Source: Bacteroidaceae bacterium (GTDB taxonomy: Bacteria > Bacteroidota > Bacteroidia > Bacteroidales > Barnesiellaceae_A). From it: a stretch of 64,000 nucleotides of DNA. Position numbers and translations under genes: made by a program. The DNA is taken from positions 1 to 64,000 of the forward strand of contig JAFXAB010000014.1 in NCBI GenBank assembly GCA_017522135.1. The letters run 5' to 3'. The notes beneath the pieces were generated by a model. That model saw nothing but the letters and a program-made list of their open reading frames with translations, made no database searches and had not been told where the DNA came from. Positions 34,871 through 44,396 of the stretch are shown here, piece after piece (position 1 is the first letter of the stretch; every line of letters begins with the position of its first letter).

Positions 34871-36027
34871 TGCTTATCTCTCCTTAAAAAAACCATGTGA
34901 GCGGGTATATCTCCGGCCCGCATACTCCATTTGCGCTTTCCCTCACGACTGTAGCAGTGCACCGTTCCGCTCGATACATAGTTTTTGCCATCGGTTACAT
35001 ATATATCGCCATTACCGGGATTTACTGCCACTCCATAGGGCTTTTCTATCTCTCTTTCGGTGCCATCGGTTATAAAATTGTCGGTAACCAATTCTTTTGT
35101 ACGCACATTCACTATACCATAAGTTACAACATTACCCTCCAACTTATCGCTCCATGCAAGACTGTAGAAATAGAGCGAATCTCCATGAATACACATATCG
35201 GAGCAAGGGATGTCGAGCGTATCGGTCACGACCATTTCTTGGGATGAATTTTCCTTATAATCAAGCACAAAGAGTCGCGAAGGGATTGAAGCCTCATCGC
35301 CTCGCGACGACACCCACAATTGTCCATAAGCATCTTTGCGCACTCGATGCAGATTGGGTGCTACAGTTATTTTTTGTATTTGCTTCATGGTAGCTATATC
35401 TACCACCGAAAGGGTGTTGTCATAGTTGGGCTTACGATAACCTCCCGAATTGGCTATATAAATGCGCTCATTCGTTATCGCCATCTCTTCAGGTTGATAT
35501 CCAACAGTACACTTGTCGATAACAGACAATGTTGTTGTATCGACACAATACACAGCTCCGGGCTGCGCATTGGGGTCTATTGCAATAGGACCTACATAGG
35601 AGGTAACATAGGCTTTGCCTTTATGAAAGTTGATGTAACGGCAATTGGGTATATCTATCTGTCCTATACGCACCAACGTACGGGCATCCATTACCTCTAT
35701 CTTATGCGAACTGTTAAGAACAGCATATAGTTTGCTACCATATATCTGCAAGTCATTACCTACATCGCCCAACTCCTTGATAACACTCGGATTGCGCTCG
35801 GCATAGAGATTGCGGGCATAAAGCCCGTTTTCAAGGTCGACATAGTCTATCGAGGCCTTGTTGCTACCCATATTGCCCTCATTGAGCACATACAGGCCTA
35901 TGGGATCGCAATGCGGAGTGGCACCTATAGGCAGACGGTCGTACTCGGCGGGGATAACTATCTCGTCGGTGCGACATGCTGTAGCGAGCAGCATCCATAA
36001 GAAGAATATGTATCGATTTTTTTTCAT
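34867..36027 (-). CDS. btuG: BtuG-like surface beta-propeller lipoprotein
   Basis: 386 residues. The lipobox LLATAC gives Cys18, and the following DEIV could favour surface export. The body is a YncE/DUF5074-type seven-bladed propeller, with blades visible as repeats such as GLYVLNEGNMGSNKASIDYV, KLYAVLNSSHKIEVMD, AVYCVDTTTLSVIDK and RIYIANSGG. BtuG proteins of Bacteroides bind cobalamin with very high affinity and pass it to BtuB. Here the gene is directly behind the TonB receptor gene (11 bp) under a cobalamin riboswitch, which supports the same role. The name is assigned from fold plus context, not from identical residues. Confidence 0.82.
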   Translation of the reverse strand: MKKNRYIFFLWMLLATACRTDEIVIPAEYDRLPIGATPHCDPIGLYVLNEGNMGSNKASIDYVDLENGLYARNLYAERNPSVIKELGDVGNDLQIYGSKLYAVLNSSHKIEVMDARTLVRIGQIDIPNCRYINFHKGKAYVTSYVGPIAIDPNAQPGAVYCVDTTTLSVIDKCTVGYQPEEMAITNERIYIANSGGYRKPNYDNTLSVVDIATMKQIQKITVAPNLHRVRKDAYGQLWVSSRGDEASIPSRLFVLDYKENSSQEMVVTDTLDIPCSDMCIHGDSLYFYSLAWSDKLEGNVVTYGIVNVRTKELVTDNFITDGTEREIEKPYGVAVNPGNGDIYVTDGKNYVSSGTVHCYSREGKRKWSMRAGDIPAHMVFLRRDKQ

Positions 36028-36038
36028 GACATTCAGGC

Positions 36039-38063
36039 CTATATCTCTACAGTTATACCCACGCGATAATTGCGCTTGGGCATAGGATAGTTAAGTATTA
36101 CATCATAGTCTTGGTCCAACAGATTATTAACCTCCAGTGTAGCCTTGAGAACGACATCTTTGAGTCGGAATATCTTCACCAACGACACATCATTGGTGTA
36201 CCATGGCTGAGTGTAGTTGTAAATGATATTCTCCTGCTGATTATATCGCTCACCCACATAGATAAAGCTGTAATTGAGCATCCACTCGCGCCAGCTCAAC
36301 ATCACTATGGCCGAGCCACTGTGCCAGGGTATATAGGGTATCTGATGACCATAATAGTTGTCGTTGGGGTCGGTAATGTCAATAGCCTCCTGATAGGTGT
36401 ATTGCAACTTGGTTGTAAGTTCTATATGATATGGAAAACGAAATACCGCCATCGCCTGTGCATCTATACCTCGTATATCCACAACTCCGAGATTGAGCAT
36501 TGTCCAACGAAATTGTTGCCCCTTGGGGTAGGCTATAATCTTGTCTTTCACTTTATTGTAGTAGACATCGGCTCCTATCCTGAAAAACGAAAAAATATTA
36601 TCGTTGCGATCGAGGTCATACATCACACCCACATTGTATTGGGTAGCCAACTCGGGCTTCAGATAAGCATTGCCCATATCGGTATAATAGAGGTCGTTGA
36701 AAGTGGGCATACGATAGCTTTGCTTGTAGAACGTACGCAATACCAAATCGGCCCGTTCAAAGGGTTTGTACGAAAGAAATACAGCAGGCGTAACTTTAAA
36801 TTTGTCGGGCACATCGTCACGACCACGATTCTCCTCATCGACAATTGTGGCAAGGGCCGATGCTTGTACCTTAAAACAATCGTCAAGCGCATAGGCCGAG
36901 GCCAACGACACCCAATGTGTGTTGCGTTGCACTTCGCGATACTCCGACAGTTGATTCCATTGATAATCATACGCCAACGACACATCCCAATTGCGCAAGA
37001 TGGTATACTTGTTGGCCCACGAAGCATACACTTCACGTTGCTTGTAGATGTTGTCTACATGTATCAGCTTGTCGTCATTGTTTACATAGTGTGTATAATC
37101 GAAGGCATATTTGGCATTGACCTTGGTACTTAATTTCGGCGTAATATCATACTCAAACATCGCTTGCACAAACGAGTTTCTGTCCCATAGTCGCTCACCT
37201 CGATGCCACACATTATTGACAATAGCACCCGGTATACCCCGCTCGGATGTATAGTGATACATATAGGCCTTCCACTTACCTCGGGGCATATAACCTTGTA
37301 CACCACCTTCAATGCGCACGGCATCTATATCGCCATTCTCACGTATGGCAGTGGTGTCATAAGCCACCTCTCCGGCCGGTGTTACTCGGCGATAACGAAA
37401 TTCATACTTTCCACTCGCATTGATCCACTCGGCATTGAATGTGGCATAAATATCATCGGTGATTTTGTATTCGCACAGTACCGACGGGTTGAGAAAATCG
37501 AAAGAGCCTACTTTCAGTCCGGCCTTGAGATTGGCTCGCGCACCTTCTTTAAAGCGCGGGCGGCGTGTCGTCAGGTATATCGAACCTGCCGAGCCAAACT
37601 CGCGTGCTGTCTGAAACACATCACTGCGCTGGCCGTTGTATAGCGATATTTCTTCAATGTTCTCAAGCGAAAATTTACCCAAGTCCACTTGCCCGTTCTG
37701 TGCATTACCGAGCTGAATACCGTTGTAATACACACCCATTTGCTCACTACCCATACCGCGTATATTCACCGTCTTGATACCACCTACACCGCCATAATCT
37801 TTGAGTTGTACACCCGAGAAGTAGCGCAGAGCATCGGCTACCGATAGCGTATTGAGCCCTTCAAGCTCCTTTCCGGTAAGTTTTTGTGACGGTATAACTT
37901 CTGTAAAACGACTTGCTGTCACAATCACCTCGTTGAGCGTGTGCATCGTGATAGAGTCAAGATCTACATCCACATCGTTATTGACAGCGGTTTGCGCCCT
38001 CATCGTAAACGCAACAGAACATAGGACAACAAAAATAATCAGCCTCCTCAGTACCTTATCCAT
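36039..38063 (-). CDS. btuB: TonB-dependent cobalamin receptor, BtuB-like
   Basis: 674 residues. The signal peptide ends near MRAQTA. A TonB box is NEVIVTASR at about 43-51. The plug domain follows (LSVADALRYFSGVQLKDYGG, NIRGMGSEQMGVYYNGIQLG) and then a 22-strand barrel ending in GITVEI with a final hydrophobic residue. The barrel has the aromatic-rich strands of the BtuB type rather than SusC, and no carboxypeptidase-like N-terminal domain. A full cobalamin riboswitch lies in the leader (38200-38350), so expression should fall when B12 is present. First gene of a three-gene operon with the BtuG-like and PKD-like lipoproteins. The inner-membrane BtuCDF transporter is not in the window. Confidence 0.93.
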   Translation of the reverse strand: MDKVLRRLIIFVVLCSVAFTMRAQTAVNNDVDVDLDSITMHTLNEVIVTASRFTEVIPSQKLTGKELEGLNTLSVADALRYFSGVQLKDYGGVGGIKTVNIRGMGSEQMGVYYNGIQLGNAQNGQVDLGKFSLENIEEISLYNGQRSDVFQTAREFGSAGSIYLTTRRPRFKEGARANLKAGLKVGSFDFLNPSVLCEYKITDDIYATFNAEWINASGKYEFRYRRVTPAGEVAYDTTAIRENGDIDAVRIEGGVQGYMPRGKWKAYMYHYTSERGIPGAIVNNVWHRGERLWDRNSFVQAMFEYDITPKLSTKVNAKYAFDYTHYVNNDDKLIHVDNIYKQREVYASWANKYTILRNWDVSLAYDYQWNQLSEYREVQRNTHWVSLASAYALDDCFKVQASALATIVDEENRGRDDVPDKFKVTPAVFLSYKPFERADLVLRTFYKQSYRMPTFNDLYYTDMGNAYLKPELATQYNVGVMYDLDRNDNIFSFFRIGADVYYNKVKDKIIAYPKGQQFRWTMLNLGVVDIRGIDAQAMAVFRFPYHIELTTKLQYTYQEAIDITDPNDNYYGHQIPYIPWHSGSAIVMLSWREWMLNYSFIYVGERYNQQENIIYNYTQPWYTNDVSLVKIFRLKDVVLKATLEVNNLLDQDYDVILNYPMPKRNYRVGITVEI

Positions 38064-38073
38064 TTTTATTCTT

Positions 38074-38188
38074 AGCTATTTTTTACATTAATAGCTCTCA
38101 ACCGAGGATTTACTTAATAAGAAGAGAGATAAATAGTAGAAAACCACACTCATAGTCTTATCAATAAGCTCTTTCCTCGAAAGCTATT
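38074..38188 (-). promoter_or_regulatory. Candidate expression platform of the B12 riboswitch
   Basis: In minus-strand RNA the order is AATAGCTTTC (38188-38179), GAGAGCTATT (38099-38090), AATAGCT (38080-38074), then the btuB ATG 10 bases on. The middle element can pair with either flank. The downstream pairing forms a 7 bp hairpin over the ribosome binding region. Mutual exclusion is read from complementarity only. Confidence 0.45.
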
Positions 38189-38199
38189 GAAAAATACTT

Positions 38200-38350
38200 G
38201 CATTGGCAGGTCTTCTGACTTACTCCAAGCACAAGTGCCTTCCCAACCCTACGGGTCAGTGGCAACGATACTCATGCCTTTGTATAGAGATTACAGCAGC
38301 GGGACTGTTTAGGACTCTCACCTAATTCCCTTTTAATCGGGTATCCATGA
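38200..38350 (-). ncRNA. Cobalamin riboswitch
   Basis: The minus strand carries the conserved blocks in order: AAAAGGGAATTAGGTGAGAGTC, the B12 box region CAGTCCCGCTGCTGTAA, GCCACTG with GGGAAGGC, and the 3' end AGTCAGAAGACCTGCC. It ends about 140 bases before the btuB ATG. This is the adenosylcobalamin-type aptamer. It explains the B12-responsive control of the operon. Confidence 0.95.
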
Positions 38351-38426
38351 ATGGCTTACATCGAACCAATACGCCACAAAGGTATATAATTTTTCATTAT
38401 ACAAGGCAGGTTACACAAAAATATTG

Positions 38427-38434
38427 TACCTTTG
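38427..38434 (+). promoter_or_regulatory. Promoter -7 box for the AsmA-like gene
   Basis: TACCTTTG, 38 bp upstream of ATG 38473. The divergent B12 leader begins about 80 bp away. Confidence 0.5.
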
Positions 38435-38472
38435 AACGCGCATTTTTACAAACGCTATCACATCATTCTCCT

Positions 38473-40797
38473 ATGAAAAAAAGCATAAAAACCATCATTA
38501 TTGTATTTTCTATTATTGTTGCATTGTTGTTGCTTGTATCGTTGTTGGTATCGCCCATTGCCAAATGGTATGTTGAGAAAAACTGCCGTGAGCTTGTGGG
38601 ACGCAAGATTACGATAGAAAATCTCGATATCAAACTGCTTCTTGGCCGAGCCAAAGCCGACAACTTTGTCCTATACGAACCGAACGAAATCGATACTTTT
38701 GTTTCAATAGAACACTTCGACGCCGACGTAAGTGTGTGGGGTATATTACGAAAAAACATCGTGGTCGATTACATCAATATCGATGCACCCAAGGCTACTA
38801 TCCTGCGTGAAGAAAACAGCCTCAACTTCGACGATATGCTCACATTCTTTGCCAACAAATCGGCTCAGACCGATACTACCCAAGTTGAGCCTAAGAAAAG
38901 TAGCGATTGGGGGATTCTGTTGCGCGATATAGCTCTCAACGCCGGCAAGGTACGTTATGCCGACAATGTATTGGATATAGACTGGACCATGCACCACATC
39001 AAGCTCGATATTCCCGAAATCGACCTCTCGGGCAATGGTACAGACCTACAACTTTACTTCGACTTTGCCCGTGGTGGCAGCCTCGACCTAAAGGCCGTTT
39101 TTGAGCAAGGCACTATGAATTACGACCTTGAATGTCAAATTTCGGACTACCCCTTGGGTGTGCTCATGCCCTTTATGAAGAGCGTGGTAAACTTGGGCGA
39201 CATGAACGGCTCGTTGGCTGTGGGACTGCATGCCCGAGGCAATATCGAGAACCTCTTGGCTTCCGACTTGGATGGTGCAATACAAATAGATTCGCTCTAT
39301 ATCAAAGACATTGACGGCAATCAATTGGCTGCAATCAATCAATTCAAGACCGATATTGAACATATAAATATATCGCACGACTATGTCATCAGACTTCGCA
39401 ACTTTGCTATCGATGGCGTATCGGCTCGATATGAAGTATATGCCGATGGCAGCAACAACCTTTCGTCACTGTTTACAAGCAATAATAAAGACGAGGCCAC
39501 ACAAAAATCACAAGAAAACGAAGTTGTAACCGAACAATCCGACACTATTGCTCAAGACACACCCAAGTTGGATATATCGGTTGAGAACATTGTCATGAGC
39601 AACAGCAACTTCACGTACGTCGACAACACACTACCCGAACCATTCTCACTGCGATTGAGCAAGATGCGCTTCAAGACACCGATGTTCTCGACACAGGGAG
39701 TTAATGACATTGAACTCTTTGCCGTATTGCAAGAAACCGGAGCCTTGCGAGCCAAATGGAACGGCAACATCGCCACACAAGACCACGACCTTTCATTGAC
39801 ACTCAACAATATCAACCTCAAGGATATTTCGCCCTATTCATTGGATTTCTTTGGCTATCCTATTACCGATGGTAAGCTCTCATTCCGAGGTCAAAATATC
39901 ATTGATAACAGCGAACTAAAGGGCACAAACAAGTTGTCGCTATACAACCCCACGGTAGGCAACAAGCGTAGCGACGTAGATGCCGAATTTGGCATAGTAC
40001 CCTTGAAGCTCGCCATGATTGTACTCACCGACCGTGAAGGCAAGGCCGATATTGACCTTCCTATATCGGGCAATATCAAGTCGCCTCAATTCTCGTATGG
40101 CCGAATTATTGTGCAAGCGCTTGTCAATGTATTTGTTAAGATAGTAGCAGCCCCCATTGACCTATTGGCCGAGGCTTTCGGCCTCAATAGCGACGAAATT
40201 AAGGAGATTGAGTTTAGCGCATGGCAAAATCAATTTACCCCCGAGCAATACGACAAAATCGAGAAACTATCGAAAATCATCGCCGAAGAGCCCGACTTGC
40301 GCTTACACCTGCAACACGAAGTAAACTTTGAAAAAGGTATTCAGGCTATTGTCGAGAACGATATTAAACGCGATTATTACCTCTCACGCAACCCCGACCG
40401 CGCCGAAGCATTGAATATGGTAGACATTGATACCTATCAGAAATTATCAACGAAAGACCCCCAATTGATTGCTTTTGCCGACTCGTTGCTCACCGTTCGC
40501 AATCAGCCTACCGACGGTAACTTCAACAACAAGATACATCGCCTTTATGGAGCCGATGCCGAGAATAAGTTGTCGCGTTACATCGAGATGCGCAACCGAA
40601 TCATGATGATGCAATGGAATAAAGTACTCAACATGCCCGAAGGTTCATTGCAAATCACCACCCCCTCAATCGACGAAATCAAAAGACACAAAGGCAAGAC
40701 TCGCTACAACGTAGAGATAACCGCCAAAGGCGATGAGGTTGCAACCGAAGAAACGACCCTCACCGAAGATACAAATACACCCGAAACGAGCAATTAG
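38473..40797 (+). CDS. AsmA/DUF748-like membrane-anchored periplasmic protein
   Basis: 774 residues from ATG 38473. An upstream ATG at 38347 would run antisense through the riboswitch edge and past a promoter box, so it is rejected. One N-terminal transmembrane helix (KTIIIVFSIIVALLLLVSLL) is followed by a chorein/AsmA-type repeat region (NLDIKLLLGRAKADNFVLYE, ISVENIVMSNSNFTYVDNTL). It ends in a DUF748-type C-terminus (IKEIEFSAWQNQFTPEQYDK, DPQLIAFADSLL). AsmA-like proteins act in phospholipid or outer-membrane homeostasis, and tamB, a distant relative, lies 4 kb away. The last 20 residues are Thr/Glu-rich. Confidence 0.83.
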   Translation: MKKSIKTIIIVFSIIVALLLLVSLLVSPIAKWYVEKNCRELVGRKITIENLDIKLLLGRAKADNFVLYEPNEIDTFVSIEHFDADVSVWGILRKNIVVDYINIDAPKATILREENSLNFDDMLTFFANKSAQTDTTQVEPKKSSDWGILLRDIALNAGKVRYADNVLDIDWTMHHIKLDIPEIDLSGNGTDLQLYFDFARGGSLDLKAVFEQGTMNYDLECQISDYPLGVLMPFMKSVVNLGDMNGSLAVGLHARGNIENLLASDLDGAIQIDSLYIKDIDGNQLAAINQFKTDIEHINISHDYVIRLRNFAIDGVSARYEVYADGSNNLSSLFTSNNKDEATQKSQENEVVTEQSDTIAQDTPKLDISVENIVMSNSNFTYVDNTLPEPFSLRLSKMRFKTPMFSTQGVNDIELFAVLQETGALRAKWNGNIATQDHDLSLTLNNINLKDISPYSLDFFGYPITDGKLSFRGQNIIDNSELKGTNKLSLYNPTVGNKRSDVDAEFGIVPLKLAMIVLTDREGKADIDLPISGNIKSPQFSYGRIIVQALVNVFVKIVAAPIDLLAEAFGLNSDEIKEIEFSAWQNQFTPEQYDKIEKLSKIIAEEPDLRLHLQHEVNFEKGIQAIVENDIKRDYYLSRNPDRAEALNMVDIDTYQKLSTKDPQLIAFADSLLTVRNQPTDGNFNNKIHRLYGADAENKLSRYIEMRNRIMMMQWNKVLNMPEGSLQITTPSIDEIKRHKGKTRYNVEITAKGDEVATEETTLTEDTNTPETSN

Positions 40798-40876
40798 AGA
40801 ATGGCATACATAGTAACAGTATGGCATAATTGATAGATTTTCATTCACACATTTGGATTATTGAATCTTTATTACG

Positions 40877-40911
40877 ATATTTGCGTTACGATAATTACGT
40901 AACGCAAATAT
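40877..40911. promoter_or_regulatory. 14 bp perfect inverted repeat in front of the ATPase gene
   Basis: ATATTTGCGTTACG (40877-40890) and CGTAACGCAAATAT (40898-40911) flank a 7 bp spacer, 9 bp before the ATPase ATG. The left arm overlaps GATATTTG, a near match to the -7 box, so it may be an operator over the promoter or a leader hairpin. Confidence 0.65.
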
Positions 40912-40920
40912 TGAAATAAA

Positions 40921-42045
40921 ATGAAGCCGAATAATCCTTTTCTCATATCGGGCTATCACGGTCCTGAATTCTTCTGCGATCGAGAGCAAGAGACAGCAAA
41001 AATTCTCAACGCACTCTATAATGGACGCAATATAACCCTTATTGCGCCCCGCCGCATGGGTAAGACAGGACTTATTCATCATGTCTTTCATCATCTTAAG
41101 GAGCAAGAACCCGATACGGTAACACTTTACATGGATATTTTTGCCACGCAGTCGTTAGGTGATTTTGTTCGACTATTCGCCAATACAGTACTTGGCAAAT
41201 TAGATTCCGAGCCACAAAGAATTTTCAATCGCATCGGCCAATTTATTCGCAGCTGCCGTCCGTCTTTTACGATTGATGAGATAACCGGAGTACCAAAAGT
41301 TACAATAGATGTTACCCCAAGAGAGGAGGTAAATACTTTAAAAGAGATATTTAATTACCTCGCCTCATCTGAAAAACGTTGCTACATCGCTATTGACGAA
41401 TTTCAGCAAATTGCCGAATACGAGGAGAAAGGTGTAGAGGCTTTATTGCGTTCTCATATTCAATTCTTACACAATGTCAACTTTATCTTTGCCGGTAGCA
41501 AGAAACATGTAATGCAGGAGATGTTTACCTCATCGAAACGACCATTCTATCACAGCACGCAACTTATTACAATAGACGCCATCGACAGGGATGCATACGC
41601 CAAGTTTGCTATCGAGCATTTTGCCAAGAACAACGTAGAACTACCCAAAGAGATATTCGACACTATTTACGACAAATACAACGGACACACTTGGTATATG
41701 CAGGCTATACTGAACCGCTTGTATGGATACAACGCTAATGTTGAAGCCTCTATGGTAGGTCTTTCCACATCGGAAATTATATCGGAGTACAGCTACTCGT
41801 ATGCCGATTTGTTGAAATCATACTCTACCGGCAATATCAAGCTACTCAAAGCTATTGCCAGCGAAGGTTGCGTTAAGGAAGTCTTAGCAGGTAACTTTAT
41901 TACCCAATATCGACTGCGTGCCGCTAGTAGCGTCAGTTCTTCTTTGAAAAAACTTCTCGAAAATGAGTTGGTATACCTAACCGATAATGGTTACATAATA
42001 TACGACCGCTTCATGGGCGAGTGGTTGCGCAGTTTGCCATTCTGA
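40921..42045 (+). CDS. Orphan AAA+ ATPase (prokaryotic ATPase family)
   Basis: 374 residues. The N-terminus NPFLISGYHGPEFFCDREQE leads into Walker A APRRMGKTG (about 42-50). Walker B is CYIAIDEFQQI (about 155) and a sensor segment FIFAGSKKH follows. The middle contains a HTWYMQAI helix, and the C-terminal 90 residues form a winged-helix-like region (SSLKKLLENELVYLTDNGYI). This matches the STAND-like ATPases scattered as single genes in Bacteroidota genomes, sometimes linked to mobile DNA; their role is not established. It sits between envelope genes to which it has no clear relation and is preceded by a striking inverted repeat. It has no partner gene here. Confidence 0.8.
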   Translation: MKPNNPFLISGYHGPEFFCDREQETAKILNALYNGRNITLIAPRRMGKTGLIHHVFHHLKEQEPDTVTLYMDIFATQSLGDFVRLFANTVLGKLDSEPQRIFNRIGQFIRSCRPSFTIDEITGVPKVTIDVTPREEVNTLKEIFNYLASSEKRCYIAIDEFQQIAEYEEKGVEALLRSHIQFLHNVNFIFAGSKKHVMQEMFTSSKRPFYHSTQLITIDAIDRDAYAKFAIEHFAKNNVELPKEIFDTIYDKYNGHTWYMQAILNRLYGYNANVEASMVGLSTSEIISEYSYSYADLLKSYSTGNIKLLKAIASEGCVKEVLAGNFITQYRLRAASSVSSSLKKLLENELVYLTDNGYIIYDRFMGEWLRSLPF

Positions 42046-42083
42046 CATTACCCCCACTACCGGCCAAAATGGGTTGCCGGGGA

Positions 42084-44396
42084 TTAGAACGGATAACCGA
42101 TAGCCAAGTGCAATCGGAGGTTTTTCCAGAACGAGCCTTCGATGTTATAATAGCCCGACTTTTGCGTATAGTAGGGTGCGTGGATAGGTACACCTACATC
42201 AATACGCACAACCAGATAGTTGGCTATATCATAACGTATGCCCAATCCTGTTCCCAACGCTATATCACGACCAAAAGACTTGAGTGTAAGTTCTCCTCCG
42301 GGACGCAAATCATCCTTTTTCAACAACCAGATGTTTCCGGCATCTACGAAGAGAGCTCCTTCCAACCCGCCCCAAATAGGCACACGCAACTCTACATTGG
42401 CTTCCAGCTTAAAGTTACCCGTTTGATCAAAGAAACCGTTTTCATTCGACACATCAGGGCGATAACTACCGGGACCTATCGAACGAATGGTAAATGCTCG
42501 CAGACTGTTGGCACCTCCTATATAGAATTGCTCACTATAGGGCAACTCTGTAGCATTGCCATAGGCATATCCTGCACCGACATAGAGGCGCGATGCAATA
42601 CACAACTTACCCGTAAAATAATGGTAATACTTCAGCTCATTGGTGAGTTTTACAAACTGAGAGAAGGGATTGCCGAAGATTTTCTTTTCTCCCTTCACGC
42701 CACACAACGAATATATTCCATAAAAAATATTTCCTGCCTCACTAAATCCCACCTGCCATATCCAACGATTTTTTTTCTCCTTTTCATATCCGTTGTCGTA
42801 GGTAAACATATAACTCAACTTGGGGATAAATTGGTCGCGGAAACTGAGCGCAATAGCCGGATTTTCGGCAAGTGTTTTATCAAACTCCTCGGTGGTACGA
42901 AGCATCTTGGTATACCCCAACTCGAAGGGTGTGAGGTTGTGCATCGCTGTTGAGGAAGTGTGGAATTCGTAGGCATACGAAGTATTAAACGACACCATCC
43001 TGAAATAGTGAGGGCGGTTCATAATGTTTGCTCCCAATTGTATACGAGTGCTCGACTTGAGCCGTCGCAAATATCGCGGAGGGCGAATACCCAACATACG
43101 CGGAAATATCAACGAACTATTCAATCCGAACTCATACGAATTAAAGAGCGATGCATCTTTATTCTTTCCTGTCTGCCATTCATAGCTGCCATTGAGCGAA
43201 ATAGAGAGTTGCTCGCCTCCACCAAAGAGATTGTTGTGCGATAGTCCCAAGATAAGTCCCGGTCCTAAATAACTATTTGACTTAGATGCCACATTGGCCT
43301 CCAGCATCACACTCATGGGCAAGGCATATCGCAAATCTACATCTACATCTATCGAGTCACGACCTTGTATAGAGTCGAATGGCGTCACATCCATCACCAC
43401 CGAGCGAAAAATTCCCAGCGAAGAGAGTTTCCCTAACGACTGATTTTGTGCCGTTAAGGAGAAAGTCCGCCCCGTACGCATTTCGATGCTCGATGGTAGC
43501 AAACTTCTTCGCAACTTCAGGCCTTCATAGGCATATACATCCATAAAGCGGTATGACAATGTATCGGGCACACCTTCGCCCTCGGGTGGATGCAGTCGCA
43601 CGGTTATCCGCCCCGTCTTGTATGCGCGCAGTGCATCGGCAGGTGCTGTAGGAGATATTATCATACGAATGTCTACCCTACCACTATTGCGAGTCGTATC
43701 GGCCTGGTATAGGAGATATTCACTACGAAAATAGTAGAAACCGCTATCGCGCAACTGATAGGTGATACGTTCACGCTCTAATGCCAACGTATCGGCACTA
43801 TATCGTTGTCCTTTATATAGCAATGTCTTGTCGGCAATGCTTCGTATTACCGATGCAACATACGTGGTATCGGCAGGATACGATATACTGTCGAGCGTAT
43901 ATGGTGGAGCGGCCACTACACGATAACTTACCGAGGCTTTCTTGCTGTTTTTTTCATTATAGTTGATTGTATAGCTCGACGTTGAATTGAAATATCCGTT
44001 GTTGAAAAGAATATCCTTAGCCATATTTACCCGCACGTCGGGGCGCACGGTCTGTATCAATACCGGTTCGGCCGCAAAAAGATTATACAACCACCCCTTT
44101 ACACTCTTCTCGTTGGTTGTATATAGGTTGTTCCAAGCCCACAATTCGATAGGCAGAAACTTCAGAGAGTTGGAAGAGAATAATGCATTGTTGGGTGGAA
44201 CCGACAAGGCTTTCTTGACCTGACTGTTGACCGATGGAGCAATCTCACCACCATCGAGAGCCTCGATGGTCATCTCCTTCACACCGGTATACAATACTTC
44301 ATCTGCAGCCAATCGCTTGGTTGTAGAACATCCTGTCGTCAATAATACTCCGACGACAAACATTAATAAAATATATATTGTACATACTCTTTTCAT
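42084..44396 (-). CDS. tamL: TamL-type outer-membrane assembly lipoprotein (BamA/TamA family)
   Basis: 770 residues. The lipobox LLTTGC gives Cys23, a feature of the Bacteroidota TamA variant called TamL and absent from true BamA. POTRA domains occupy about 30-330 (TITLRL-type strands such as GRITVRLHPPEGEGVPDTLSY). A 16-strand Omp85 barrel with the FYIGGANSLRAF signature near 635 follows, ending in HLAIGYPF. The start overlaps the tamB stop by 4 bp (ATGA), so the outer-membrane partner is translated directly after TamB. The pair should insert or transport outer-membrane components across the periplasm. Confidence 0.9.
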   Translation of the reverse strand: MKRVCTIYILLMFVVGVLLTTGCSTTKRLAADEVLYTGVKEMTIEALDGGEIAPSVNSQVKKALSVPPNNALFSSNSLKFLPIELWAWNNLYTTNEKSVKGWLYNLFAAEPVLIQTVRPDVRVNMAKDILFNNGYFNSTSSYTINYNEKNSKKASVSYRVVAAPPYTLDSISYPADTTYVASVIRSIADKTLLYKGQRYSADTLALERERITYQLRDSGFYYFRSEYLLYQADTTRNSGRVDIRMIISPTAPADALRAYKTGRITVRLHPPEGEGVPDTLSYRFMDVYAYEGLKLRRSLLPSSIEMRTGRTFSLTAQNQSLGKLSSLGIFRSVVMDVTPFDSIQGRDSIDVDVDLRYALPMSVMLEANVASKSNSYLGPGLILGLSHNNLFGGGEQLSISLNGSYEWQTGKNKDASLFNSYEFGLNSSLIFPRMLGIRPPRYLRRLKSSTRIQLGANIMNRPHYFRMVSFNTSYAYEFHTSSTAMHNLTPFELGYTKMLRTTEEFDKTLAENPAIALSFRDQFIPKLSYMFTYDNGYEKEKKNRWIWQVGFSEAGNIFYGIYSLCGVKGEKKIFGNPFSQFVKLTNELKYYHYFTGKLCIASRLYVGAGYAYGNATELPYSEQFYIGGANSLRAFTIRSIGPGSYRPDVSNENGFFDQTGNFKLEANVELRVPIWGGLEGALFVDAGNIWLLKKDDLRPGGELTLKSFGRDIALGTGLGIRYDIANYLVVRIDVGVPIHAPYYTQKSGYYNIEGSFWKNLRLHLAIGYPF

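Noticed and set aside
38347..38472. N-terminal extension of the AsmA-like gene from ATG 38347
   Set aside because: It would run through a TACCTTTG promoter box and the 5' edge of the antisense riboswitch region; ATG 38473 begins a standard membrane anchor.
40921..42045. ATPase as part of a restriction or abortive-infection operon
   Set aside because: Neighbours are an AsmA-like gene and a convergent tamL; there is no nuclease, methylase or toxin next to it, so a defence role is only speculative.
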